DNA of 7,374 bases. Source: Nanobdellota archaeon (GTDB lineage: Archaea; Nanobdellota; Nanobdellia; Woesearchaeales; GW2011-AR9). The notes under the pieces were generated by a model, which was given only the letters and a program-made list of their open reading frames with translations, searched no databases and was not told the origin of the DNA. The stretch covers positions 1-7,374 of the forward strand of contig JAUYPT010000069.1 of assembly GCA_030695685.1 (NCBI GenBank), read 5' to 3'. Shown piece by piece: positions 1 to 5,327 of the stretch. Within the stretch, counting starts at the first letter, position 1. Every line of letters begins with the position of its first letter. The position numbers and the translations under genes were made by a program.

Positions 1-219
1 AAGCGCTATCTTGCAGCCTTCGATGTCGCCCGGCAATTAGAAGCAGAAGGTTTTACACAGAATGAATTAATGCTGAAATCATTTTTCAGTTATTATAGTA
101 AAAGCCCGTATGTTCCAGATACCAACCAAAAAAGAATTTCACAGGTTGAGCATGGTGAAGAACCACCATTGCTGAAGGTAATGAGAAAGTATTTGACAAA
201 TTATATAAATAAGCAGTAA
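1..219 (+). CDS. Unidentified protein, C-terminal part (5' end outside window)
   Basis: The frame is open from the first base to a TAA at 217-219 and gives the last 72 residues of a protein. I do not recognise the family. The visible part looks soluble and helical: an alternating charged/hydrophobic stretch (AFDVARQLEAEGF), a tyrosine-rich segment (FFSYYSKSPY), then RISQVEHGEEPP followed by a basic helix ending in NYINKQ. There is no membrane segment and no cysteine cluster. The tfs ribosome binding site begins 12 bases after the stop, so this gene and tfs are probably in one transcript. Steady reading through 72 codons with ordinary composition supports it being a real gene end; function is unknown. 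Confidence 0.7.
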   Translation, partial: KRYLAAFDVARQLEAEGFTQNELMLKSFFSYYSKSPYVPDTNQKRISQVEHGEEPPLLKVMRKYLTNYINKQ

Positions 220-231
220 ATGTACAGATTT

Positions 232-240
232 AGGTGATCT
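232..240 (+). promoter_or_regulatory. Shine-Dalgarno site of tfs
   Basis: AGGTGATCT ends 3 bases before the ATG at 244. It matches the GGAGGTGATC expected from the archaeal 16S rRNA 3' end over eight bases. It fixes the tfs start and gives a local standard for judging other start sites in the window. Confidence 0.8.
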
Positions 241-243
241 CTC

Positions 244-558
244 ATGTTCTGCCCAAAGTGCGGATCTATTTTACGGCCAAAAGATAAAGCAGGGAAAAAG
301 GTATTGTACTGTTCTTGCGGATTTACGAAATCTGCGGATGAAGAAACAGCAACAGCTCTCACAGAGACGGTTGCTGCTGCCAAAAAGATTGAAGTCATGG
401 AAAACTTTGAACTCAATCCTAAAATAAGAATCCGTTGTGATAAATGCGGCCATAACATTGCCCATTATTGGACGCAGCAGACGAGAGGCGCAGACGAGCC
501 GGAAACACGGTTCTTTCGCTGCGTGAAATGCCGGTACACCTGGAGAGAGTACTCGTAA
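244..558 (+). CDS. tfs: Transcription factor S (TFIIS-like transcript cleavage factor)
   Basis: Archaeal TFS is a homologue of the RPB9/RPA12/TFIIS zinc-ribbon proteins. It enters the secondary channel of RNA polymerase and stimulates cleavage of backtracked RNA. The 104-residue protein has the usual length and two zinc ribbons. The N-terminal ribbon uses C3, C6, C23 and C25 (a CxC second half rather than the more usual CxxC). The C-terminal ribbon uses C65, C68, C93 and C96. The catalytic hairpin is present as RGADEPET, with the acidic pair D84-E85 that positions Mg2+ in the polymerase active site. The ATG follows a strong Shine-Dalgarno site. The stop codon overlaps the next start (TAATG), so translation of the two genes is probably coupled. 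The family assignment is firm. Confidence 0.95.
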   Translation: MFCPKCGSILRPKDKAGKKVLYCSCGFTKSADEETATALTETVAAAKKIEVMENFELNPKIRIRCDKCGHNIAHYWTQQTRGADEPETRFFRCVKCRYTWREYS

Positions 559-1067
559 TGGAACCGCTTACTCCTTCAGATACACTTGCTACACTTACAG
601 CCTCACCCTTATTTAAAGACTGGAAGAAAGAACATGCAGATTCTTACCTTTCTCATTTCTTTTGCCCAATGTCAAAGGTTTTTCAACCAAGTGCTTTATG
701 GGATGTTGGTTACTTTAACCCTCAGGATCAAAAGATAACTGTATTTCGAGACCTTGGCACAAGTTTTGAACGCATGCCGGAAGAAGATGTTTTTAAGAAA
801 GAATCGACTGCTGTGGAACCGTTAAATATGAAAAAAGTTGTTTTTCCATTTGCTAAAGCAGCGACATTTGTTCATGACAATGTTTCTTCTCTTTTTCCTA
901 AAGAACAATGCGGCGATGGCTTCCTGATTCTGCAAAATGTATCTAATACGATGCTTTGGAATTTTACGTTTATCAGCGCCAGCTTAAAATTTCTCAATGT
1001 TAAAATCAATGCTAAGGATGGCAAACTGTATTCTCATCAGGAAGTAAATGTTGTTCAAAGAGAGTAA
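558..1067 (+). CDS. Conserved-looking hypothetical protein with PepSY-like C-terminal part
   Basis: This 169-residue protein starts at the ATG of the TAATG overlap with tfs; a GGAGAG stretch at 542-547 could act as its ribosome binding site. It is soluble, with no signal peptide or membrane segment. Its two halves look alike: an N-terminal half with SHFFCPM..LWDVGYFNPQDQKITVF and a C-terminal half with FLILQNVSNTMLWNFTFIS...NVKINAKDGKLYSH. Each is a helix followed by W-[DN]-[VF]-x-[FY] strands and a turn. The second half, with its D-x-K-T/G-like strand-turn-strand ending, resembles PepSY-type domains, but this is judged by eye. No catalytic residues stand out. The overlap with tfs suggests joint expression but does not prove a role in transcription. 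Reading upstream of 558 in this frame only runs through the tfs coding sequence. Confidence 0.8.
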   Translation: MEPLTPSDTLATLTASPLFKDWKKEHADSYLSHFFCPMSKVFQPSALWDVGYFNPQDQKITVFRDLGTSFERMPEEDVFKKESTAVEPLNMKKVVFPFAKAATFVHDNVSSLFPKEQCGDGFLILQNVSNTMLWNFTFISASLKFLNVKINAKDGKLYSHQEVNVVQRE

Positions 1068-1144
1068 TTTTCTTCCGCTGAAGTGGTATCGTTTTATTCT
1101 GTAGTGGTATCGGCTTCAAGAATATAGTTTCAACGTTAATAGTC

Positions 1145-1153
1145 TTTATAAAT
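1145..1153 (+). promoter_or_regulatory. Candidate TATA box for the small TTG reading frame
   Basis: TTTATAAAT is a good archaeal TATA box in a 225-bp gap between genes. With the usual spacing, transcription would start near 1175, leaving a leader of about 35 bases before the TTG at 1210. It could equally drive a short noncoding RNA. Confidence 0.45.
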
Positions 1154-1209
1154 CTGGAGAAGTTCTAAAAAGTACTGATAGATGTTTTCAAAAAAGAGGT
1201 GATAGATTT

Positions 1210-1290
1210 TTGATTTCCTATAAAGAGCAGAGGAAATGCAAGAAGTTAAACGTTTTCTTTAGCAATGAAGAAAAAGAGGAAGAAGAATAA
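1210..1290 (+). CDS. Possible 26-residue peptide, TTG start
   Basis: A TTG codon at 1210 is preceded, six bases away, by GAGGTGAT (1196-1203), an eight-base match to the archaeal Shine-Dalgarno consensus and as good as the one at tfs. The frame runs 26 codons to a TAA at 1288-1290 and encodes a basic first half (SYKEQRKCKKLNVFF) and a very acidic tail (EEKEEEE). A TATA box lies upstream at 1145-1153. The same frame is open back to 1105 but without another start codon, so the segment could also be the degraded end of a longer gene. It ends two bases before the stop of the convergent kinase-like gene. No family is recognised; the case rests on the expression signals alone. Confidence 0.35.
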   Translation: MISYKEQRKCKKLNVFFSNEEKEEEE

Positions 1291-1292
1291 TC

Positions 1293-1898
1293 TTAATGTT
1301 TTACTGCAGAAAGTTCAGCCCTTAAGTTCCTAGTCTTCCTGAGATAATTGTAAACTGTTCCAGGCAGTGCAGCCGCGACAAAATTCTTATCAACTTTAGA
1401 AAATTTAAAGACGTCACCGCCCGCAAGAGGAGTGCGAATAAGCTCTTCATAGATTTTATGCATGCTTTCCTTGCAGATGCAGGGGCTTCCATTATTCACA
1501 AAAAGATTATGTTCAACGTTATTTTCGTTCTGGTAGGCAAACGTGGAAAGGTTAAGATAAAATGTTATATCTGGGACAGGAATGTCCTGATATTTTTCGA
1601 TGACGGTGGTAAGAGCATTTCCTTTCATCACTTCATGGACAATAGCCGAGAGAGTATAGCGCTCAGCAATAACTGTGAATCCTTCGTTGAGTAAAAATGT
1701 AATTGTTGTATTATACAATGATGTAAGAGAGGATGGTGTCGGAGATGAACCTTGATAAGGGTTGATTGTTATCACTTCCTCCATTTTTAAGCACTCCTGA
1801 AGATACTTCTCTACATTTGCACTGTGCCAGAACAGGGGCAGATTATCAGCTGATTCAAAAGCAATAAACGTGCCGCGCTGAGCATTATGGTTATCCAT
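1293..1898 (-). CDS. Thymidylate-kinase-like protein without P-loop (probable pseudo-enzyme)
   Basis: This 201-residue protein has the outline of the thymidylate kinase family but a destroyed nucleotide-binding loop. Its first strand, GTFIAFE (residues 9-15), is typical of the family, yet the following SADNLPLFWHS (16-26) has no GxxxxGK. The later motif VIAERYTLS (76-84) matches the conserved DR-Y-S substrate/catalytic segment, with Glu for Asp. VPDITFYLNLS (108-118) matches the strand that in true kinases reads PDLTFYLDV. It is therefore unlikely to bind ATP in the normal way and may act as a regulatory or structural partner of the kinase-like protein encoded just upstream. TTTATAAAA at 1919-1927 sits about 25 bases before the ATG, so it may also be expressed from its own promoter as a leaderless message. 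The full-length open frame argues against a decaying pseudogene. Confidence 0.8.
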   Translation of the reverse strand: MDNHNAQRGTFIAFESADNLPLFWHSANVEKYLQECLKMEEVITINPYQGSSPTPSSLTSLYNTTITFLLNEGFTVIAERYTLSAIVHEVMKGNALTTVIEKYQDIPVPDITFYLNLSTFAYQNENNVEHNLFVNNGSPCICKESMHKIYEELIRTPLAGGDVFKFSKVDKNFVAAALPGTVYNYLRKTRNLRAELSAVKH

Positions 1899-1918
1899 GC
1901 TTGCTGTTTACAGGTGTT

Positions 1919-1927
1919 TTTTATAAA
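1919..1927 (-). promoter_or_regulatory. TATA box for a leaderless transcript of the P-loop-less kinase-like gene
   Basis: TTTATAAAA on the minus strand lies in the 53-bp gap between the two kinase-like genes, centred 25 bases upstream of the ATG at 1898. That distance places the transcription start at or next to the A of the ATG. No Shine-Dalgarno site precedes this start, which fits a leaderless message. Confidence 0.55.
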
Positions 1928-1951
1928 GTTACTTGTCTTAATTGTTTTAAT

Positions 1952-2695
1952 CTACTCTAAATACTGTTTATAGAAATCACGCATCTGCTGCTGAGAAAAT
2001 CCGATAGATACAGAAGCATCCATATACAGTACCGTCGTGCCATTTTTTTCAAAAATATCCCGCAGCTCGTCACTTTCATAGTGTTTGCGTACTTTCGTGA
2101 GAAAATCCAGGTTTTCAAAAATGCAGTTGTCATCTTTTTCCCTGTTTCGTAACCTGCTGATCAATTGTTGAGGATCAGACAGCGTCGGAATAATTAAAAA
2201 ATCAATCGGGTGGCGGTGGCAGAAGGCATTGCCGGGAACATTTAAAATATCTGCTGGCCGGAATGGCTGACCACGATCCAGCATCATTTGTCGCTGGTAC
2301 ACAAGGCCGGTAGCATATGTTCGGGATTGATAAACATCTATTCCTGCGTTGAGAACTGGCAATAATAACGTTTCATAGAGAATCCAGCGGTCCAGTGCGT
2401 ATGCTTCGGAAAGAATCTGCGGGCTATAGCCTTTTCCTTTTTGAGAGACCAATTCTTCCCGGATATACTTGCCGACACCAACAAATGTAGGTTCTGCCGT
2501 AAGGATAGCATCGTAATTTCCGATAATTTCCGCAGGAGAAGGATGATCATTAAACTGCTGCCAGAAATTGACGACATCTAACACTCTTTTGCCTCTGGCT
2601 TCTGCTTCGTCGCGTAACGTATTTACAAAAACGCCTTTGCCGATTCCATCCAGGCCATCCACAACAACAAATCTGCCTCGGCTTGGTTTTTTCAT
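1952..2695 (-). CDS. Thymidylate kinase-like P-loop nucleotide kinase
   Basis: The family transfers phosphate from ATP to dTMP to give dTDP in the cytoplasm. This 247-residue protein is longer than typical bacterial enzymes (about 205-215). The Walker A loop is GLDGIGKG (14-21). As in adenylate kinase, the usual Ser/Thr after Lys is Gly, but the next residue is Val rather than Thr, so Mg2+ binding may differ. AEPTFVGVGKYIREEL (68-82) corresponds to the REPxxxxIGxxIRxxL segment. ALDRWILYETLLLPVLNAG (100-118) is the family's helix before the substrate motif. That motif reads QSRTYATGLVYQ (123-134), with Ser where Asp of DRY is expected. NREKDD...FENLDFLTKVRKHY (184-206) matches the lid and following helix. 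The P-loop-less homologue lies 53 bp downstream. dTMP as substrate is not certain because of these substitutions. No Shine-Dalgarno site is evident. Confidence 0.85.
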   Translation of the reverse strand: MKKPSRGRFVVVDGLDGIGKGVFVNTLRDEAEARGKRVLDVVNFWQQFNDHPSPAEIIGNYDAILTAEPTFVGVGKYIREELVSQKGKGYSPQILSEAYALDRWILYETLLLPVLNAGIDVYQSRTYATGLVYQRQMMLDRGQPFRPADILNVPGNAFCHRHPIDFLIIPTLSDPQQLISRLRNREKDDNCIFENLDFLTKVRKHYESDELRDIFEKNGTTVLYMDASVSIGFSQQQMRDFYKQYLE

Positions 2696-2837
2696 GTAAG
2701 ATTATAGACTCACATTTTTACTTTTAATTAATTTAGATACTTTATAATATAAATAAAATAATATATATTCGATTAAATAATACTTAAAATCAAATTAAAA
2801 CCATAAATCTTTTAAATTACCGTTCTTATGATACAAT
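2696..2837. promoter_or_regulatory. AT-rich divergent promoter region
   Basis: These 142 bp separate the kinase-like gene (minus strand) from the 352-residue gene (plus strand) and are almost entirely A/T between 2720 and 2818. On the minus strand, TTTATATTATAAAG (about 2740-2753) is the best TATA candidate and would give a leader of roughly 25 bases. On the plus strand, TTTAAATT at 2811-2818 is centred 24 bases before the ATG at 2838 and would give a leaderless message. Nothing coding was seen here. Confidence 0.6.
2811..2818 (+). promoter_or_regulatory. TATA box of the 352-residue gene
   Basis: TTTAAATT is centred about 24 bases upstream of the ATG at 2838, so the message would start at or very near the ATG. 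The bases just before the ATG (ATGATACAAT) contain no Shine-Dalgarno sequence, in line with leaderless translation. Confidence 0.5.
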
Positions 2838-3896
2838 ATGTCGAAGGAAGAAGATGATAATGGTATTACTTCAAAAATAAAAGCATTAGCGATAACCGTA
2901 GGTCGCTCTGTTGCTCCACCCATTTCTGATATTAAGGATGAGCAGGCTACTGCCCAATCAGCATCGTCTGATAGTAAAAAAGAAATGGTCGTTTCTGATG
3001 CCCAGCCACCAGCGGTGGTTCATGATTATAAAACTGATACAGCACTTGGTAAACAGCAAAGATTAGATCTTGAAAAAATTGCTGTGGGTATGTATCTTTC
3101 ATATGTTTTACAGACATCAAGGGATCCGTTGTCTTTAAACTCTTTTTATGATTCTGCCGAGAGGATTCATAATGCTCTCCATACGGAGTTTCAGGATGTA
3201 CCAATTAAAGTACAGTATTGTCTGGCATTATCCGGTTATACAACGATTTTTCAGGATAACGATTCTTCATTTACTCATTTACAGCAGTTGTTAACAAATA
3301 ATCCTGAATTTAGAAGTGAAAAACAAGAATTTCTTGCGGAAGAGAACGAAAAACACCGTACTCCGCGATTTAACAAATCACCGCTGGAACCGTGGAGTCA
3401 TGTAACCTATACTGTTGATGGTTTTGCCCATGTTCATGTTTCTTATGAAGATTTTAGTCCTCTTCAGTTATTTAATATTGTTCCTGGAAATAAGCTTCAA
3501 AAATTATATTCATTTTATAAATATACAGACGGTAAGCGAAATCTGAGAAAAGCAATCAATGGCGGAATTGTTGGCGGAGCAGTGGGAACAGTTTGGGGAT
3601 ATGTAACGTCATTCAGTCTTACTACTGCTCTTCTTTCTGGTCTTGGCGGAGGCATGGTTAATGTCAGCCGTGATTTACTGCAGAATCCTATTTATGGTAC
3701 GGCAGTTGATTTCGAGTCAGCCATTGACTCTTCTGTTCCGAAGGAAGAACAGACAGTTCTTACCGGTCATTTGGAAAATTTTGTCCAAACAATAACGGAA
3801 GAATGCCGTTTCCAATATAAGCGCGATTCGACGATTGCAATACAAATGCGTGAATATATGAGAACCAAAGCAGCAGAAGCAAAAAAAAGAAGGTAA
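2838..3896 (+). CDS. Unknown protein with glycine-rich membrane segment
   Basis: I do not recognise this 352-residue protein. Residues 1-65 are polar and rich in Ser, Asp, Lys and Ala, probably disordered, with no signal peptide. Residues 75-160 look helical (LEKIAVGMYLSYVLQ, FYDSAERIHNALH). Residues 185-235 contain likely strands (WSHVTYTVDGFAHVHVSYEDF). A hydrophobic, glycine-rich stretch follows at about 240-276 (GGIVGGAVGTVWGY...LLSGLGGGMVNV), long enough for one or two membrane-inserted helices with glycine-zipper spacing. The C-terminal 75 residues are a charged helix ending in a basic tail (EAKKRR). The likely layout is a cytoplasmic body with a central membrane insertion, but this is inference. 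A probable leaderless promoter precedes it, and a small membrane-protein gene follows in the same direction. Confidence 0.8.
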   Translation: MSKEEDDNGITSKIKALAITVGRSVAPPISDIKDEQATAQSASSDSKKEMVVSDAQPPAVVHDYKTDTALGKQQRLDLEKIAVGMYLSYVLQTSRDPLSLNSFYDSAERIHNALHTEFQDVPIKVQYCLALSGYTTIFQDNDSSFTHLQQLLTNNPEFRSEKQEFLAEENEKHRTPRFNKSPLEPWSHVTYTVDGFAHVHVSYEDFSPLQLFNIVPGNKLQKLYSFYKYTDGKRNLRKAINGGIVGGAVGTVWGYVTSFSLTTALLSGLGGGMVNVSRDLLQNPIYGTAVDFESAIDSSVPKEEQTVLTGHLENFVQTITEECRFQYKRDSTIAIQMREYMRTKAAEAKKRR

Positions 3897-3935
3897 AAAT
3901 AGATTATATCTTGTTCTAAAGTATATTTTGTATTA

Positions 3936-3941
3936 TTTTTT
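3936..3941 (+). terminator. Oligo-T terminator candidate
   Basis: A run of six T on the plus strand lies 40 bases after the stop of the 352-residue gene and just before the next TATA-like box. Archaeal RNA polymerase terminates at such T-runs without needing a hairpin. The assignment rests on position and composition only. Confidence 0.35.
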
Positions 3942-3948
3942 CACAAGT

Positions 3949-3957
3949 ATTATAAAG
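3949..3957 (+). promoter_or_regulatory. Candidate TATA box of the small membrane-protein gene
   Basis: TATTATAAA lies 39-47 bases before the ATG at 3996. With the usual spacing transcription would start near 3979, leaving a leader of about 17 bases that carries GGAAG. Confidence 0.4.
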
Positions 3958-3995
3958 TAATCATTGAAAAAATATTCAAGTTGGAAGTAATTAAA

Positions 3996-4340
3996 ATGAA
4001 AAATATTGTAGAAGACGGAAAAAAAAGAAAATTAGAAGATATCATCGGATCTGCGTATTTAACATCTTTCGTTGCATCCGTGGTGACTCCAGCAATCCTC
4101 GGTTATCACCAAGCTAAAGGCGAATCGGTAAATGCAGAATTTCTACATCAATATGGTCCAATGATTGCAAGCGGGGCGGTGGCTCTTTCAGCGTATAGAA
4201 TATTAAATAACAATAAAGATAAAAATGAATATACTCCTGGAGTTTTTGCACTATCCGTAGCAGTTTGCACTGGTGTTAGTGGCTGGATTACAGCAGGCAG
4301 TTATACTGCAGGTGCTGCCTTAGGTTATTTTTTTGGTTAA
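3996..4340 (+). CDS. Small multi-pass membrane protein of unknown function
   Basis: The ATG at 3996 is preferred over an in-frame TTG at 3981 because GGAAG (3983-3987) lies between them at ribosome-binding distance. The 114-residue product begins with a charged segment (VEDGKKRKLED). Three hydrophobic stretches follow: about 17-37 (GSAYLTSFVASVVTPAILGY), 53-70 (YGPMIASGAVALSAYRIL) and 80-113, the last being long enough for one or two helices and ending directly at the C-terminus (GAALGYFFG). Loops are short. Small residues dominate the membrane segments. No family is recognised. It has its own apparent promoter but shares direction and a membrane theme with the preceding gene. A run of seven T inside its last codons (4328-4334) may help termination. 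Confidence 0.75.
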   Translation: MKNIVEDGKKRKLEDIIGSAYLTSFVASVVTPAILGYHQAKGESVNAEFLHQYGPMIASGAVALSAYRILNNNKDKNEYTPGVFALSVAVCTGVSGWITAGSYTAGAALGYFFG

Positions 4341-4365
4341 GAAAAACTACAAGAGAAAAAAGTAT

Positions 4366-4722
4366 TTATTGTGACTGTTTTGACTGCAGGATTGCTTCAA
4401 GATAGTGGTCAAATTCCCGCTGCGCTTGTTCCAGAACTTCTTTTTGACTCTCTTGTTTACTTTCATTGCCGTTGTATGGAATTATTTCAATAACTTCTAA
4501 TTTTAAATCTTCATCAAGACAATCAACATATTTGATCCTGTTGCCGTCAGATTTTATGACGGTGAGAATGTTAGCATTCATCAAGCCCCAGGTTTCATCA
4601 AATTGGACAACATCTTCTCCAATCTTTCCTGTATAGCTATAGTGTGAATGATCAACATAACATCCTGAGGCAGCGAGTGTTCCTGCCAGGACAATATTTT
4701 GTATGGTTTTGTAGTCTATCAT
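4366..4722 (-). CDS. Small putative lipoprotein (paralogue 2)
   Basis: This 118-residue protein begins with a short hydrophobic leader and a lipobox-like LAASGC (cysteine 21), suggesting export and attachment to the outer face of the membrane through that cysteine. The mature part has HYSYTGKIGEDVVQF, then alternating strands (NILTVIKSDGNRIKYVD), and an acidic/amphipathic C-terminal helix (VLEQAQREFDHYLEAI). It is clearly paralogous to the gene immediately upstream, which has the same leader pattern (YKT..IV), the same HY-x-GxIG-x-x-VQF core and the same final helix. Only four bases separate the two genes and no ribosome binding site is obvious, so they form one operon. Function is unknown. 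Confidence 0.8.
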   Translation of the reverse strand: MIDYKTIQNIVLAGTLAASGCYVDHSHYSYTGKIGEDVVQFDETWGLMNANILTVIKSDGNRIKYVDCLDEDLKLEVIEIIPYNGNESKQESQKEVLEQAQREFDHYLEAILQSKQSQ

Positions 4723-4726
4723 TGTT

Positions 4727-5167
4727 TTACTCTATAGGATTTAAAATAATGCCTGTTGATTTTTTCTTTTCTTCTGAATGATTATTTGCTCCTGTTGATT
4801 CAGTCAAAATCTCGATACTTTGATCGTCGATTCCTTTCATGTAGATTTTAAACTGATTTTGTGCTTCCTGAATGACTTTTTCGCCAAGACGGCCTTTGCG
4901 ATACTGTACTATTACCCCATCTTTGTTGATCGTAACTTCATCAATATTTAAATCACCATTAAAATCTTTCATCACAATTTCTGTCCCATCTTCACGAACG
5001 ATTTTGAGGACATTAATATCTTTGAACTTCGTGGAGTTGAGTTCATAAAATTGAACTTTCTCCCGTCCTATAGTGCCATTATAGTGAAAGAGCTGATTAT
5101 TATGACTACAACTGCCAAGGGTTAATGCCCCTGCAACGATACTAGCTAAAGTTTTGTAATTTGTCAT
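4727..5167 (-). CDS. Small putative lipoprotein (paralogue 1)
   Basis: The first gene of a two-gene operon encodes a 146-residue protein. A leader with LTLGSC (cysteine 20) resembles a lipobox; the positive charge before it is minimal (one Lys). The mature domain has HYNGTIGREKVQF, INVLKIVREDGTEIVMKDFNGDLN and a helix EKVIQEAQNQFKIYMKGI, all with counterparts in the next gene. A hydrophilic tail of about 33 residues (rich in Ser, Thr, Glu, Lys) is absent from the paralogue. GAGG at 5173-5176 lies five bases before the ATG. A TATA box is at 5234-5246, overlapped by an inverted repeat, with the 34-bp repeat upstream. It is likely a surface protein; no enzyme motif is seen. Confidence 0.8.
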   Translation of the reverse strand: MTNYKTLASIVAGALTLGSCSHNNQLFHYNGTIGREKVQFYELNSTKFKDINVLKIVREDGTEIVMKDFNGDLNIDEVTINKDGVIVQYRKGRLGEKVIQEAQNQFKIYMKGIDDQSIEILTESTGANNHSEEKKKSTGIILNPIE

Positions 5168-5216
5168 TTTTTCCTCGTTTTTAGGTGTTCTCTCTCACCG
5201 TCTTTTGAATGTTATT

Positions 5217-5239
5217 ATAAACCTAAAATGAGGTTTTAT
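5217..5239. promoter_or_regulatory. Inverted repeat overlapping the lipoprotein promoter
   Basis: ATAAACCT (5217-5224) and AGGTTTTAT (5231-5239) form an inverted repeat with a six-base spacer and one extra T in the second arm. The second arm overlaps the TATA box, and the first lies near the predicted transcription start, so a bound dimeric repressor would block the promoter. No regulator is identified. Confidence 0.4.
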
Positions 5240-5246
5240 ATATAAA
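5234..5246 (-). promoter_or_regulatory. TATA box of the lipoprotein operon
   Basis: TTTATATATAAAA on the minus strand lies 67-79 bases upstream of the ATG at 5167. Transcription is predicted near 5214, leaving a leader of about 47 bases that contains GAGG close to the start codon. Confidence 0.55.
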
Positions 5247-5256
5247 CTTTATGGTT

Positions 5257-5290
5257 ATTTTATCACTATTTAGTTGTAACTTTAACAACT
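5257..5290 (-). repeat. 34-bp direct repeat, copy 1
   Basis: This copy matches copy 2 (5686-5719) at 31 of 34 positions, with no gaps. It contains an imperfect dyad, GTTGTAACTTTAACAAC. On the minus strand it ends 10 bp upstream of the TATA box of the lipoprotein operon. Confidence 0.85.
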
Positions 5291-5315
5291 GATAATATAT
5301 TAAAACCAGCATAAC

Positions 5316-5327
5316 TATTAGTTGTAA
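5316..5327. repeat. Partial third copy of the repeat core
   Basis: TATTAGTTGTAA is identical to 12 bases of copy 2 (5697-5708). It lies across the stop codon of the SCEGH gene. It is too short to be certain that it shares an origin with the full copies. Confidence 0.45.

Noticed and set aside
201..465. Two minus-strand open frames opposite tfs
   Set aside because: They are fully inside the clear tfs coding sequence, have unnatural composition (Phe/Ser/Cys-rich) and no ribosome site.
468..557. N-terminal extension of the gene at 558 starting from an upstream ATG at 468
   Set aside because: These 30 codons lie inside tfs, are Arg-rich and read like an out-of-frame translation; the ATG in the TAATG overlap is the natural start.
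1458..1694. Plus-strand 78-codon frame opposite the P-loop-less kinase-like gene
   Set aside because: It lies wholly within the minus-strand gene, which shows family motifs; the product has no recognisable features.
2338..2577. Alternative minus-strand frame inside the kinase-like gene
   Set aside because: It is nested in another frame of a gene with a clear P-loop and family motifs.
1952..2695. Polyphosphate kinase 2 assignment, because of the GKG in the P-loop
   Set aside because: The REP-like segment, the RxYxxGxxYQ motif and the lid pattern follow thymidylate kinase, and the further PPK2 motifs are absent.
2947..3204. Minus-strand frame opposite the 352-residue gene
   Set aside because: It is internal to a long continuous plus-strand gene and has no start signals.
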